From the NCBI RefSeq assembly GCF_900114835.1, contig NZ_FOUJ01000001.1, positions 434,001 to 498,000 of the forward strand: a DNA stretch of 64,000 bases, written 5' to 3'. Position numbers and translations under genes: made by a program. Source of the DNA: Methanolobus profundi (GTDB taxonomy: Archaea; Halobacteriota; Methanosarcinia; Methanosarcinales; Methanosarcinaceae). Positions 1 to 9,296 of this stretch are shown here, in pieces; the stretch's first letter is position 1; every line of letters begins with the position of its first letter. The notes under the pieces were generated by a model that worked only from the letters and a program-made list of their open reading frames with translations, was not told the origin of the DNA and searched no databases.

Positions 1-1337
1 AAGACCTTTCCACATTCAAGGACCCTGGAGCACTTATACTCGACTATGATACTCTTGGAGAGGTAGCTCCTGAACTTGCGATCAAGATGTCAAAGATCCG
101 TGAGGACATGGGTATCAAGGCACTTCCAAGCGATGAGGAACTTCAGGGACTCTCTGAGAAATGTGTCCAGTGTGCTGCATGTGAAATGGACTGTCCTGCA
201 AACCTGCCTATCATGGCAGCAATGAAGGCAGGAGTTGACAAGGACTTCAGCAAGTTCGAGGAACTCCACGATGTCTGTATCGGTTGTGGAAGATGTGACC
301 AGGCATGTCCAAAGGATATTCCTGTACTCGATATGATCGAGCAGGCATCCCGTAAGATCATCCGTGAAGAAAAGGGATTGATGCGTGCCGGAAGAGGTCA
401 GATAAGTGATCCTGAGATCCGTGAAGAAGGTGTCAATCTTGTTCTCGGTACAACACCAGGTATCATCGCTATGGTAGGATGTTCCAACTATCCGAATGGT
501 ACAAGGGACCTCTACACAGTTGCAGATGAGATGCTCAAGAGAAACTACATCGTTGTCATGTCCGGATGTTCCGCAATGGACCTTGGAATGTACAAGAACG
601 AAGATGGTCAGACCCTCTATGAGAAGTATCCTGCAAAGTTCCTTGCCGGTAACCTTATTAATGTAGGTTCATGTGTCTCTAACTCACACATCACAGGAAC
701 AGCTATCAAAGTCGCCGCAATTTTCGCACAGAGAAATGTCAGCGGTAACTACGAAGAGATCGCTGATTACATCACAAACCGTATCGGTGCTGTCGGTGTA
801 GCATGGGGAGCATACTCTCAGAAGGCGATCGCTATCGGTTCAGGCTGTAACAGGCTTGGTATCCCTGTAGTTGTCGGACCACATGGTTCAAAGTACAGAA
901 GAGCACTCATTGGTAAGCCATATGATGAGGCTGCCTGGAAGGTATATGATGCAAGAGATGGTTCAGAAATGCCGATCCCTTCATCACCTGAGTTCCTGCT
1001 TACAACAGCAGAATCCGTTGAGGAACTCTTCCCAATGCTTGCAAAGAACTGTATCCGTCCATCTGATAACAACATGGGAAGGATGATCAAACTGACCCAT
1101 TACATGGAACTAAGCCAGAAGTACCTCGGTCACATGCCAGAGGACTGGTATAAGTTTGTAAGGACAGAGACAGACCTTCCACTTGCAAAGCGTGAGCAAC
1201 TCCTCAAGATACTTGAGGCAGATCATGGATGGGAGATCGACTGGAAGCGTAAGAAGATCATTTCAGGTCCAACAATGAAGTCTGATGTTTCAGCTCAGCC
1301 TACAAACGTCAAGAGGCTCTGCAAGGGGGAATGCTAA
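1..1337 (+). CDS. cdhA: CO dehydrogenase/acetyl-CoA synthase alpha subunit (3' part)
   Basis: This is the Ni-Fe-S CO dehydrogenase subunit that interconverts CO and CO2 in the Cdh/ACDS complex. The frame is open from base 3, so the gene begins before the window; about 445 C-terminal residues remain of a family near 800. Visible are two 4Fe-4S ferredoxin motifs ([12 protein letters not shown] and [12 protein letters not shown]) and downstream cysteine motifs ([13 protein letters not shown]) of the type that hold the Ni-Fe C-cluster. The stop lies one base before the cdhB start, so the two are probably translationally coupled. Subunit identity is also fixed by the cdhB-C-cooC-D-E order that follows. 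Confidence 0.96.
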   Translation, partial: DLSTFKDPGALILDYDTLGEVAPELAIKMSKIREDMGIKALPSDEELQGLSEKCVQCAACEMDCPANLPIMAAMKAGVDKDFSKFEELHDVCIGCGRCDQACPKDIPVLDMIEQASRKIIREEKGLMRAGRGQISDPEIREEGVNLVLGTTPGIIAMVGCSNYPNGTRDLYTVADEMLKRNYIVVMSGCSAMDLGMYKNEDGQTLYEKYPAKFLAGNLINVGSCVSNSHITGTAIKVAAIFAQRNVSGNYEEIADYITNRIGAVGVAWGAYSQKAIAIGSGCNRLGIPVVVGPHGSKYRRALIGKPYDEAAWKVYDARDGSEMPIPSSPEFLLTTAESVEELFPMLAKNCIRPSDNNMGRMIKLTHYMELSQKYLGHMPEDWYKFVRTETDLPLAKREQLLKILEADHGWEIDWKRKKIISGPTMKSDVSAQPTNVKRLCKGEC

Positions 1338-1338
1338 A

Positions 1339-1851
1339 ATGGTCGATACAACAAAGAACACACTGATCTACACAACTTCAGGTAGAAAGGTCGCAAAACC
1401 TGTAAATCCGAATGTTGCAGGTAAGATGATATCAAAAGCGAAGAGACCTCTTCTAGTAGTAGGTGCTGAGCTCCTTAAAGATGAGAAGCTCATTGAGAAG
1501 GCAATTACGATCGCAAAGAAGGGAATTCCGGTAGCTGCTACCGGACATTCCATTACTGCATTGGTAGACAAGGATATAGATGTAAAATACATCAACATAC
1601 ACTCACTTGGTACTTTCCTCGGGGATAAGAACTGGACCGGTCTTGATGGTCAGGGTTCATACGACACTGTCATTTTCCTCGGCCACAAGAAATATTATCT
1701 TGACCAGGTACTTTCAGGCATTAAGAATTTCACTGATCTTAAGGCCCTTGCTATCGAAAGACATTTCATGCAGAACGCTACATTGTCCTTTGGAAACCTC
1801 AAGCCTGAGGTTCATCTTGAGGCTCTTGATGAATTAATTGAGAATTTATGA
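1339..1851 (+). CDS. cdhB: CO dehydrogenase/acetyl-CoA synthase epsilon subunit
   Basis: A 170-residue epsilon subunit that associates with CdhA in the alpha2-epsilon2 CO dehydrogenase component; it has no metal motif of its own. The start ATG at 1339 is preceded by a GGGGGA purine run inside the cdhA tail. A longer in-frame start at 1285 would overlap cdhA by 50 bases and lacks a Shine-Dalgarno sequence. The Rossmann-like segment with [11 protein letters not shown] and the VAATGHS motif is typical of the family. It sits between cdhA and cdhC in one operon. Confidence 0.95.
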   Translation: MVDTTKNTLIYTTSGRKVAKPVNPNVAGKMISKAKRPLLVVGAELLKDEKLIEKAITIAKKGIPVAATGHSITALVDKDIDVKYINIHSLGTFLGDKNWTGLDGQGSYDTVIFLGHKKYYLDQVLSGIKNFTDLKALAIERHFMQNATLSFGNLKPEVHLEALDELIENL

Positions 1852-1887
1852 TTATATTTTATATGGTGACAATACGGAGAACTAATC

Positions 1888-3303
1888 ATGGCAGATGAAT
1901 TCCCTTTTGAAATATCTCCTATGTTTGAAGGAGAGAGAATTAGAAAAGATGGTATGTTTGTAGAACTTGCAGGTCCGAAGTCCAAAGGATTCGAACTTGT
2001 AAGAGCAGCAGATATGGACGACGTGGAGGACGGCAGGTTCACACTCATCGGTCCTGATCTTTCAGACATGGAGGAAGGTTCCAGATATCCTCTTGCAATG
2101 GTCTACAAGATCGCAGGAGAACTTGTGGAAGCTGACCTTGAGTCAATTGTAGAAAGAAGGAACCACGAATTCCAGAACTACATACAGGGTTTCATGCACC
2201 TTAACCAGAGAGACGATGTCTGGATGAGGGTAAGCAAGGATGCAGTTGAAAAGGGCATGACATCGTTCGAGTCTGTTGCACAGGCTATCATGATGCTCTT
2301 TAAGAACGAACTCCCATTCATAGAGGCTGTAGAGGCTATCTACATCACAGATATGGATGAGATCGAGAAAGAGATCGAGAATGCAAGAGCAGTCTACAAG
2401 GGTAGAGATGAGAGAACCCGTGACCTTCACGATGAGGACGTTGACACCTTCTACGGATGTACTCTCTGTGCATCATTCGCTCCAACCAATGTCTGTGTAG
2501 TTACACCAGACAGGATCTCACTTTGTGGTGCTATCAACTGGTTCGACGGCAGAGCAGCTGCAAAGGTAGACCCTGAAGGTCCTCAGTTCGCAATTCCAAA
2601 AGGCGATGTCATTGACGCAGAATCCGGAGAATACACCGGTGTCAACGAAGCAGCAAAGAGACTTTCAAGCGGTGAATATGACCGTATAAAGCTCCACTCA
2701 TTCTTCGAGTACCCACACACATCCTGTGGATGTTTCGAAGTTGTCGGTTTCTACATCCCTGAAGTAGACGGTATCGGATGGGTAGACAGAGACTTCGCAG
2801 GTACAGCTCCAAACGGACTTCAGTTCTCAACAATGGCAGGACAGACCGGTGGAGGTAAGCAGGTAGTAGGTTTCCTCGGTGTAGGTGTCAACTACTTCCG
2901 TTCACCAAAGTTCATCCAGTCCGATGGCGGCTGGGAAAGAGTTGTCTGGATGCCAAAGATGCTCAAGGACAAGGTACTCAACGATATTCCTGAAGAGATG
3001 CGTGACCTGGTTGCAACCGAAGAGGATGCAGCAGATGTAGACAGTCTCAGGAACTTCCTCAAGGACAAGAACCACCCAATTCTTGAGAGATGGGTCGAGG
3101 AAGAAGAGGAAGCACCAGAAGAGGAAGAAGCAACAGAAGCAGCTCCACAGGCTGGCTTTGCTGCACCACAGATGCAGATGCCAACCGGCGGCTTCATGCC
3201 ATCCATGCCAATGATGACCGGCGGCGGATCTGGCGGTGTAAAGATCGTCCTTAAGAATGCTAAGGTAAGCATTGAAAAGGTAATCATTAAGAAACAGGAC
3301 TAA
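1888..3303 (+). CDS. cdhC: Acetyl-CoA synthase beta subunit (A-cluster)
   Basis: Catalytic acetyl-CoA synthase subunit (471 aa), which makes or cleaves the acetyl C-C and C-S bonds at the Ni-Ni-[4Fe-4S] A-cluster. The expected ligands are visible: Cys191, Cys194, Cys203 and Cys213 in the FYGCTLC...C...C stretch for the cubane, and Cys280-Gly-Cys282 (HTSCGC) for the distal nickel. After about residue 393 come a Glu/Ala/Pro-rich linker, a Met/Gly-rich stretch and a basic C-terminus, as in methanogen CdhC, which lacks the N-terminal CODH-binding domain of bacterial ACS. Part of the cdhABC-cooC-DE operon. Confidence 0.97.
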   Translation: MADEFPFEISPMFEGERIRKDGMFVELAGPKSKGFELVRAADMDDVEDGRFTLIGPDLSDMEEGSRYPLAMVYKIAGELVEADLESIVERRNHEFQNYIQGFMHLNQRDDVWMRVSKDAVEKGMTSFESVAQAIMMLFKNELPFIEAVEAIYITDMDEIEKEIENARAVYKGRDERTRDLHDEDVDTFYGCTLCASFAPTNVCVVTPDRISLCGAINWFDGRAAAKVDPEGPQFAIPKGDVIDAESGEYTGVNEAAKRLSSGEYDRIKLHSFFEYPHTSCGCFEVVGFYIPEVDGIGWVDRDFAGTAPNGLQFSTMAGQTGGGKQVVGFLGVGVNYFRSPKFIQSDGGWERVVWMPKMLKDKVLNDIPEEMRDLVATEEDAADVDSLRNFLKDKNHPILERWVEEEEEAPEEEEATEAAPQAGFAAPQMQMPTGGFMPSMPMMTGGGSGGVKIVLKNAKVSIEKVIIKKQD

Positions 3304-3315
3304 GAGAGGTTTTCT

Positions 3316-4068
3316 GTGGCTAAGATAATTGCAGTGACAGGTAAAGGCGGAACAGGGAAGACGGCAACGACCAGTCTTCTCATCCGTCAGCTTACAAAGG
3401 GTGACAAGGTAGTCCTTGCCGTTGATGCGGACCCGGATACAAATCTCCCGGAAACACTGGGATGTGATACCAGCAAGACAATTGGTGATATAAAAGAATA
3501 CATGCACGATGAACGTGACAACCTCCCGCCTGATGTCAACAAGGAATCCATATTGGAAGGAAAGCTCTATGAGATCCTTGAAGAGATGCCAGGATATGAC
3601 CTGCTGGTCATGGGAAGGCCGGAAGGTTCAGGATGTTACTGTTATGTCAACAATCTGCTTCGTGGTATCATGAACAAGCTTGTGACAAACTATGATGTGC
3701 TCATCATCGATGCCGAAGCCGGGCTGGAACATTTCAGCAGGAAGATCTTCAGGAACGTTGATGATCTTGTAGTTGTCACAGATGGTTCACGCAGAGGTCT
3801 TAGGACCGCTGAGCGTATCAGGGAACTTGTAAGCGAGCTGGAAACAGATGTTTCCAACATTTACGTTATTGCAAATAAGGTCACAGATGCAAACCGTGAG
3901 AGGATCTCCAGTACTGCTGAAGAACTCGGTCTTGAACTAATAGGTATGATCCCTGTGGACGAGATGATAGTGGAGAGAGATCTCGCCGGGGAACCTTTAT
4001 TCGATCTTCCTGACGATTCCGTTGCAGTACAGGAAGTTGAGAGGATCGCTCAGAAACTTGGTTTGTAA
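3316..4068 (+). CDS. cooC: CO dehydrogenase maturation ATPase CooC
   Basis: A 250-residue MinD/ParA-type P-loop ATPase thought to insert nickel into CODH/ACS. The deviant Walker A motif GKGGTGKT lies at residues 9-16, followed by [10 protein letters not shown] near residue 37 and a conserved CYC metal-binding motif in [10 protein letters not shown] near residue 111. The start is GTG, 12 bases after the cdhC stop, with GAGAGG just upstream. Its position between cdhC and cdhD is the usual one in Methanosarcina-type cdh operons and supports a dedicated maturation role. Confidence 0.94.
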   Translation: MAKIIAVTGKGGTGKTATTSLLIRQLTKGDKVVLAVDADPDTNLPETLGCDTSKTIGDIKEYMHDERDNLPPDVNKESILEGKLYEILEEMPGYDLLVMGRPEGSGCYCYVNNLLRGIMNKLVTNYDVLIIDAEAGLEHFSRKIFRNVDDLVVVTDGSRRGLRTAERIRELVSELETDVSNIYVIANKVTDANRERISSTAEELGLELIGMIPVDEMIVERDLAGEPLFDLPDDSVAVQEVERIAQKLGL

Positions 4069-4094
4069 CAAATATATCATATGGTGGAATGCAC

Positions 4095-5420
4095 ATGACA
4101 AAGAAAATGAAATTATCACAGCTTGGTGATATTTTACAGGACCTCGATGTGGAGTCACTTGAAGGTGTGACCATTGAAGGTGACATCGAACTCAATATAT
4201 CAGGCGGTGGAGGACTCAATCCTGCACTTGCTTATGCATTAGGAAATGAGATATCACAGATATCTCTGCACATGGCCAACATCGGAAGGATGCTTGGATT
4301 CCCTGCTGAACAGTTGTTCGCATCTGCTTTCGGACTTGGTGAGATGCCACAGCCAGAAGCACTTCCAACATCTCCAAGGATACAGGAACTACTTGCTTCT
4401 AAATTCGAAGTATCAAAGGTAGACAACTGGAAGAACCCAATACAGGAAGTAACACTTGGTGCTACATCAGGTGACGGTGGCTCAAGGAAGAGCACTGTGA
4501 CCATTGGTGGAGAGAACGCACTTCCATATTACTTCGATGCCGAGATGCCACACAGGAATTACGTCACAATGGACGTTTTCGACATGCCAATAGGTATGGC
4601 AAAGGCAGTAAAGGGCAACTACGAAGATGTTATCAACGACCCTGCCGAGTGGGCAAAGAAGGTCGTGCGTGACTTTAACGCAGACATGGTAACAATTCAC
4701 CTTATCTCAACTGACCCGCTCATCAGCGACACTCCTGCAAAGGAAGCAGCAAAGGTTGTCGAGGATGTACTTCAGGCAGTTGACGTACCTATCGTTATTG
4801 GTGGTTCAGGTAACCCTGAGAAGGACCCTGAAGTACTTGAGAAGGCAGCAGAAGTTGCAGAAGGAGAGAGAGTACTCCTCGCATCCGCAAGTCTGAACCT
4901 TGATTACGAGAGGATTGCAAAGGCAGCTATGGACTACGGACATAATGTCCTTTCCTGGACACAGCTTGAGATCAATGCTCAGAAAGAGCTTAACAGGAAG
5001 CTTATGAAGCAGTGTAATGTCCCAAGGGACAGAATAGTAATGGACCCAACCACAGCAGCACTTGGTTACGGTCTTGACTATGCTTACACCAACATGGAGC
5101 GTATAAGACTTGCTGGTCTTATGGGCGACGACGAACTGACATTCCCAATGTCATCCGGTACCACCAATGCATGGGGTGCTCGTGAGGCATGGATGGTCTC
5201 ATCCCCTCTTAAGCAGGATTCAGACTGGGGGCCAAGGGAATATCGTGGACCTATCTGGGAGATCGTCACAGGTCTTGCACTGTCACTTGCAGGTAACGAT
5301 ATGTTCATGATGATGCACCCAACATCTGTTCAGGTGCTCAAGGAAATTACACAGACACTCTACGGTTCCATCGAGTCCGAAGAGATAGATATCACCAACT
5401 GGATCGGAGCGGAGGTGTGA
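4095..5420 (+). CDS. cdhD: Corrinoid iron-sulfur protein delta subunit
   Basis: Small (delta) subunit of the corrinoid Fe-S protein, a TIM-barrel protein that pairs with CdhE to shuttle the methyl group between tetrahydrosarcinapterin and the ACS A-cluster. The sequence shows the family's features: an N-terminal acidic region, an [23 protein letters not shown] strand-helix unit and the [13 protein letters not shown] motif. I chose the ATG at 4095 (441 aa) because GGTGG at 4083-4087 is correctly spaced; the ATG at 4089 would add two residues. Three bases separate it from cdhE. Confidence 0.95.
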   Translation: MTKKMKLSQLGDILQDLDVESLEGVTIEGDIELNISGGGGLNPALAYALGNEISQISLHMANIGRMLGFPAEQLFASAFGLGEMPQPEALPTSPRIQELLASKFEVSKVDNWKNPIQEVTLGATSGDGGSRKSTVTIGGENALPYYFDAEMPHRNYVTMDVFDMPIGMAKAVKGNYEDVINDPAEWAKKVVRDFNADMVTIHLISTDPLISDTPAKEAAKVVEDVLQAVDVPIVIGGSGNPEKDPEVLEKAAEVAEGERVLLASASLNLDYERIAKAAMDYGHNVLSWTQLEINAQKELNRKLMKQCNVPRDRIVMDPTTAALGYGLDYAYTNMERIRLAGLMGDDELTFPMSSGTTNAWGAREAWMVSSPLKQDSDWGPREYRGPIWEIVTGLALSLAGNDMFMMMHPTSVQVLKEITQTLYGSIESEEIDITNWIGAEV

Positions 5421-5423
5421 TAA

Positions 5424-6833
5424 ATGAAAATTAACAGTCCACTGGAAGCTTACAAGTTCCTGCCAGCCACTAACTGTGGTGAGTGTGGTGAAGCTACATG
5501 TATGGCTTTTGCAGCACACCTTATTGACAGGTCCCATAAACTCACAGATTGTAAACCAATTCTTGATGCAAAGTTCAAGAAGAAGTACGAAGAGCTTGAT
5601 GCACTCCTTGCTCCTGAGATCAGGGAAGTCGAGATCGGTGTCGGTGACAAGATAGCAAAGATCGGTGGGGACGATGTTCTCTACAGACACAAGCTTACAT
5701 TCTTCAACCAGACACAGTTCGCATATGATGTGACTGACAGCATGGATGAGAAGGACCTCGTAGAGAGGGTAAACTACATTCAGGACTTCAGAAAGTTCTA
5801 TGTAGGTAACTTCCTCACTGTGGATATGATCGCAGTGCGCTGCACATCAGGCGACCCTGCAAAGTTCGCAGCAGCAGTAAAGAAGGTCGTTGAGACAACA
5901 GACCTGCCTATCATTCTCTGTTCATTCGACCCTGCAGTCTTAAAAGCAGGTCTTGAAGTATCAAAGGACAGGAACCCACTGCTCTACGCAGCAAACAAGG
6001 ATAACTGGAAGGAAGTCGGGGCTCTTGCACTTGAGTATGATGTACCTGTAACACTCTTTGCACCAAATGACCTTGATATGCTCAAGACACTGGCAAAGAC
6101 CTTTGCAGAAATGGGTACCGAGAAACTTGTGCTCGATCCGGGAACATTCCCAACCGGCAAGCAGCTCAAACAGACATTCAGCAACTTCCTGAAGGTACGC
6201 AGAGCTGGTATTGACGGTGACCGTGACATCGCTTATCCGATAATGGCAGTTCCGTTCACAGCATGGATGGCACATGACGACCCTGTAAGTGCATCTTACT
6301 GGGAAACAGTGGTTGCATCAGTATTCACCATCAAGTACGGTGACATAATGATCCTCCACAGCACAGAGTCTTATGCAATGCTGCCTGAACTGCACATACG
6401 TGACACTATCTACACAGACCCAAGAAAGCCGGTCACAGTAGATCCTGGTATGTACAAGGTGGGCGAGCCAACCGCAGATTCACCAGTTCTCGTAACAACC
6501 AACTTCGCTCTTACCTACTACACAGTAGAGAGTGATATTGCATCCAACAAGATCGACTGTTTCCTCTGGGCAATTGATACCGACGGTATTGGTGTAGAGG
6601 CTGCAGTAGCCGGTGGACAGCTTACCGCCGAGAAGATCAAGAAGGGAATCGAGGATTCAGGCTTTGATATGAAGAAGGACACGACACACAACACCATCGT
6701 TATCCCCGGACTTTCAGCACGTCTGCAGGGTGACGTGGAAGACGCAACAGGTTGTAATGTCATGGTAGGTCCTGCAGATTCCGGTAGGATCCCTGGCTGG
6801 ATGGAAAAGAACTGGCCACCACAGAAGAAATAA
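5424..6833 (+). CDS. cdhE: Corrinoid iron-sulfur protein gamma subunit
   Basis: Large (gamma) subunit, 469 aa, that carries the [4Fe-4S] cluster and the corrinoid. An N-terminal cluster motif with Cys18, Cys21, Cys26 and Cys43 is followed by a TIM barrel and a C-terminal Rossmann-like cobalamin-binding domain (TVESDIASNKIDCFLWAIDT onward, to VMVGPADSGRIPGW). In this family the [4Fe-4S] cluster reductively activates Co(II). It is the last gene of the cdh operon and is followed by a strong terminator hairpin. Confidence 0.96.
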   Translation: MKINSPLEAYKFLPATNCGECGEATCMAFAAHLIDRSHKLTDCKPILDAKFKKKYEELDALLAPEIREVEIGVGDKIAKIGGDDVLYRHKLTFFNQTQFAYDVTDSMDEKDLVERVNYIQDFRKFYVGNFLTVDMIAVRCTSGDPAKFAAAVKKVVETTDLPIILCSFDPAVLKAGLEVSKDRNPLLYAANKDNWKEVGALALEYDVPVTLFAPNDLDMLKTLAKTFAEMGTEKLVLDPGTFPTGKQLKQTFSNFLKVRRAGIDGDRDIAYPIMAVPFTAWMAHDDPVSASYWETVVASVFTIKYGDIMILHSTESYAMLPELHIRDTIYTDPRKPVTVDPGMYKVGEPTADSPVLVTTNFALTYYTVESDIASNKIDCFLWAIDTDGIGVEAAVAGGQLTAEKIKKGIEDSGFDMKKDTTHNTIVIPGLSARLQGDVEDATGCNVMVGPADSGRIPGWMEKNWPPQKK

Positions 6834-6851
6834 TAAACAGTACTATTCTGG

Positions 6852-6886
6852 AAGATGCTGTGTTCAGATACAGCATCTTTCTTTTT
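6852..6886 (+). terminator. Terminator of the cdh operon
   Basis: A perfect 10-bp stem (AAGATGCTGT at 6852-6861 with ACAGCATCTT at 6870-6879) closes an 8-base loop and runs into a T-rich tract (TTTCTTTTT). It lies 18 bases after the cdhE stop. Archaeal termination depends mainly on the T-tract; the hairpin may also protect the 3' end. Confidence 0.75.
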
Positions 6887-6988
6887 GTAATTTTTATTTT
6901 TGACCTTTTTTCTATGAAAGGTTCATGATAGTATCTTTTGAACAAAAAACTCTTATACTATCTACTTGTCGTTTTACGTTGGGATAAG

Positions 6989-7336
6989 ATGGATCTGATC
7001 ATACGTAGTAACAATAGTATCGAATTGACCAGAGATGGGAAGCATTGTGCCATTATCGGGGATATTGAAGATGTCATGGATGAGCATATTGAAAAAATGA
7101 TAGAATGGGCTACATGTCTGTGGAATTATGACAAGATCACAATGTGGAAGAAATCTGATTCTGCAAATCCCGGATACTTCATTCGTGATAGTGATGAGGG
7201 CAGGTACAAGGTTCATGTCCTGGACGATGAACAGAAGGCCGATCTTTTCGGCGGGGCGCGGAAAGACAGTCCATCAAAGATAAAAGACTGGGAAAACAAA
7301 GAGATCCTTGCTTATGTTGATTGGTTCATTGATTGA
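6989..7336 (+). CDS. Hypothetical protein, 115 aa
   Basis: I do not recognise this gene. The most plausible start is the ATG at 6989, preceded by GGGATAAG; a TTG at 6938 would add 17 residues. The product is a soluble, acidic, mixed alpha/beta protein without signal peptide, membrane segment or cysteine motif. It has several Trp residues (EWATCLWNYDKITMWKK) and ends in VDWFID. It stands alone between the cdh terminator and a convergent minus-strand gene remnant. Coding character is judged from length and composition only. Confidence 0.6.
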   Translation: MDLIIRSNNSIELTRDGKHCAIIGDIEDVMDEHIEKMIEWATCLWNYDKITMWKKSDSANPGYFIRDSDEGRYKVHVLDDEQKADLFGGARKDSPSKIKDWENKEILAYVDWFID

Positions 7337-7400
7337 CCTGGATGTTCAAGAGATATTCTCTGTTGGTCAAAAAAGCAGATATTGACAGTGGGTCATGCTA

Positions 7401-7574
7401 TCAGAGGCCGCACTCGTCAATAAGTATTTCCTGGAACCATTCTCTGGTAACATCAATAGAGACCTTCGATTCCAAGTAGTTGAGGTATTCGCATTTTCCG
7501 GTTCTGACGTATATGATGCAATTGGTGCAGTATAGTTCCCTGTTCTCTTTAGAATATCCTAGTTCCTCTATCAT
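7401..7574 (-). CDS. Small ORF, last fragment of the zinc-ribbon locus (57 aa)
   Basis: Fifty-seven residues starting MIEELGYSKENRELYC at 7574 and ending DECGL at 7401. It has the cysteine pair YCTNC and further cysteines (GKCEY, DECGL). The start codon overlaps the previous stop as ATGA (7571-7574). Its function is unknown. Confidence 0.4.
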   Translation of the reverse strand: MIEELGYSKENRELYCTNCIIYVRTGKCEYLNYLESKVSIDVTREWFQEILIDECGL

Positions 7575-7753
7575 ACACATGCTTCTACTCCATCATCATT
7601 GATCAGGATGGTGACCATATCCTTTGCAGATGTGATCCTTCCACAACTTTTACAATAATAGAATACGTTGGATCCTATTAACTGGCGTTTTAAATCTGTA
7701 CGACAATATTCACAGCATATACTCTCTTCTATTTTCATCAGATCATCCCACAC
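7571..7753 (-). CDS. Small zinc-ribbon ORF, middle fragment (60 aa)
   Basis: Opens with GTG at 7753, or with ATG at 7738, and contains CCEYC near residue 13 and CKSC near residue 34, the four cysteines of a zinc ribbon. The frame is open upstream of the GTG into the preceding fragment. It ends in an ATGA overlap with the next small ORF, which is compatible with translational coupling if these are separate genes. Confidence 0.45.
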   Translation of the reverse strand: MWDDLMKIEESICCEYCRTDLKRQLIGSNVFYYCKSCGRITSAKDMVTILINDDGVEACV

Positions 7754-7773
7754 TTCCCGGTATGCCCAGGTCG

Positions 7774-7926
7774 CTACTTTGCATCCATCCCGCCGATCAT
7801 GAAGCGTGTAAGTTCCAGATCGTCCTCACTCATTGTCCTTTCATACTGCCCGTTCCTGATAATTTTTAGGCCAGTATCAACCCTATTATTTGTATATGTG
7901 TCTATACATTTTTTAATGTTTTGCAT
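7774..7926 (-). CDS. Small ORF, first fragment of the zinc-ribbon locus (50 aa)
   Basis: Fifty residues starting MQNIKKCIDTYTNN and ending with TAG at 7774-7776. The AAAGGAG ribosome-binding site about 10 bases upstream makes this the translated 5' end of the locus. No domain is recognised. It is either the N-terminus of the broken gene or a stand-alone small protein. Confidence 0.45.
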   Translation of the reverse strand: MQNIKKCIDTYTNNRVDTGLKIIRNGQYERTMSEDDLELTRFMIGGMDAK

Positions 7927-8149
7927 AATTTTTTATTCTCCTTTCTACCAGTAGATCAGAATATCTCATGCAGGGATATATAAAATATGCATATAATATC
8001 AATATAACTTTATAATCTATATATTAGTTACAAAAACATGTAGTTTCTATGTAGTATTCGCATCTTTTTATGCCCATTCATTTTCTTTTTTATCAGGACA
8101 GAATATGTATAAATATTGAAATAGAGATTGTATGTACAGAGGTATTGGT

Positions 8150-9211
8150 ATGAGTGAAGTATTTTTCAGATCAGCAGAAGAGATAGGCCCCGATAATACA
8201 CAGATCGATCAGATAATCGATCTATTTCCCAGAATATCCCCTGTTAAGGAAGGGGACATTGTTGCAATAAAGATCCATCCTGGCGAACTTGGGAACACAA
8301 CTTATGTTCGCCCTGTTATAGTAAAGACTGTTGTGGATCTTGTAAAAGAAGCAGGAGGCATTCCTTTTGTAACAGACACTACCGTACTGTATCCAAGTAA
8401 GAGATTCAACGGTGTAGATGTTCTTAATACGGCTGCTACTAATGGTTTTACTCTAGGGACAATGGGTGCTCCATTCATTTGTGCTGATGGTATTCACGGT
8501 GATGATTCTGTTTCTGTGGATATAGGTGGGGAAGTTGTTGACAGTATTACAGTTGCATCTGCAATAGCAAGCGCAGATTCTATGATCGTGATATCTCATT
8601 GTAAAGGACATCCTGCATCAGGGTTTGGTGCAGCTGTTAAGAACTTAGGGATGGGTTGCCTGGATAAAGCAGGAAAGACTGAGGTCCATAAGGTAGCAAG
8701 ACCTTCTATTGATATCGATAAATGTGTAGGATGCAGGAAATGTGTAAATGTATGCCCATGGGATGCTCTTTCTTTAGTGGATGGAAAAGCAATTATCGAC
8801 CATGACCTGTGCTGTGGTGAATTAGCATGTTTTGCCAGCTGTAATTTTGGTGCAATTGTTCCTCCTGCAGATTCTCCGGAAAGGATGCAGGAAAAACTTG
8901 GTGAAGCAGCTTATGGTCCTGTCAAACTTCTTCCTGAAAAAATAGGATATATTAACTGGATATTCGATCTCACTCCGGGATGTGACTGCTTCAATTTCTC
9001 AGCTCCTACATTTGCCGGGGATATTGGAATTACTGCATCTAAAGATCCGGTAGCTCTTGATAAGGCCAGTCTTGACCTTGTAAATGAAAAGATGAAGCAC
9101 GATGGAGGAGGTTGTGTTAACAACGTTTGGGGAATTGATCCTATGATCCATCTGGAATATGCTGAGAAGATCGGTGCTGGCAGCCTGAAGTATGATCTGA
9201 TACGTAAATGA
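8150..9211 (+). CDS. DUF362 family protein with ferredoxin domain
   Basis: A 353-residue protein with the DUF362 fold (VAIKIHPGELGNTTYVRP near the N-terminus; SHCKGHPASGFGAAVKNLGMGC in the middle) and an inserted ferredoxin-like domain with CVGCRKCVNVCPWDAL and CCGELACFASC cysteine sets. DUF362 proteins are uncharacterised Fe-S proteins common in methanogens; a redox role is likely but the substrate is unknown. I chose the ATG at 8150 because AGAGGT precedes it; an ATG at 8132 would add six residues. A TATA-like AT-rich region lies upstream. It appears monocistronic. Confidence 0.85.
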   Translation: MSEVFFRSAEEIGPDNTQIDQIIDLFPRISPVKEGDIVAIKIHPGELGNTTYVRPVIVKTVVDLVKEAGGIPFVTDTTVLYPSKRFNGVDVLNTAATNGFTLGTMGAPFICADGIHGDDSVSVDIGGEVVDSITVASAIASADSMIVISHCKGHPASGFGAAVKNLGMGCLDKAGKTEVHKVARPSIDIDKCVGCRKCVNVCPWDALSLVDGKAIIDHDLCCGELACFASCNFGAIVPPADSPERMQEKLGEAAYGPVKLLPEKIGYINWIFDLTPGCDCFNFSAPTFAGDIGITASKDPVALDKASLDLVNEKMKHDGGGCVNNVWGIDPMIHLEYAEKIGAGSLKYDLIRK

Positions 9212-9296
9212 TCTGAACTCAGGATTATTGATCTGTATCTAAGCTAATGTTCTCAGAACATGATTGTTTCTGGGCGAAAACAATATTTAAGTAAGA

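Larger units (their letters stand above)
7401..7926 (-). pseudogene. Probable frameshifted zinc-ribbon gene (three consecutive reading frames)
   Basis: Reading the minus strand from the ATG at 7926, which has a strong AAAGGAG site upstream, gives 50 residues ending TRFMIGGMDAK-stop at 7774. In the -1 frame, coding-like sequence continues at once (VATWAYREVWDDLMKIEES) through a four-Cys zinc-ribbon pair, CEYC...CKSC, to a stop at 7571. A second -1 step at an ATGA junction opens the last 57 residues (MIEELGYSKENRELYC...DECGL, ending at 7401). Together they make one plausible protein of about 167 residues. The residues between the first stop and the first usable start of the second piece look coding, which favours one gene with two frameshifts over three genes. 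Sequencing error or recoding could give the same picture. Confidence 0.5.

Noticed and set aside
2902-3507. 201-codon minus-strand frame across cdhC-cooC
   Set aside because: Antisense to two certain genes; runs of Phe/Cys/Leu come from the Glu-rich linker of CdhC.
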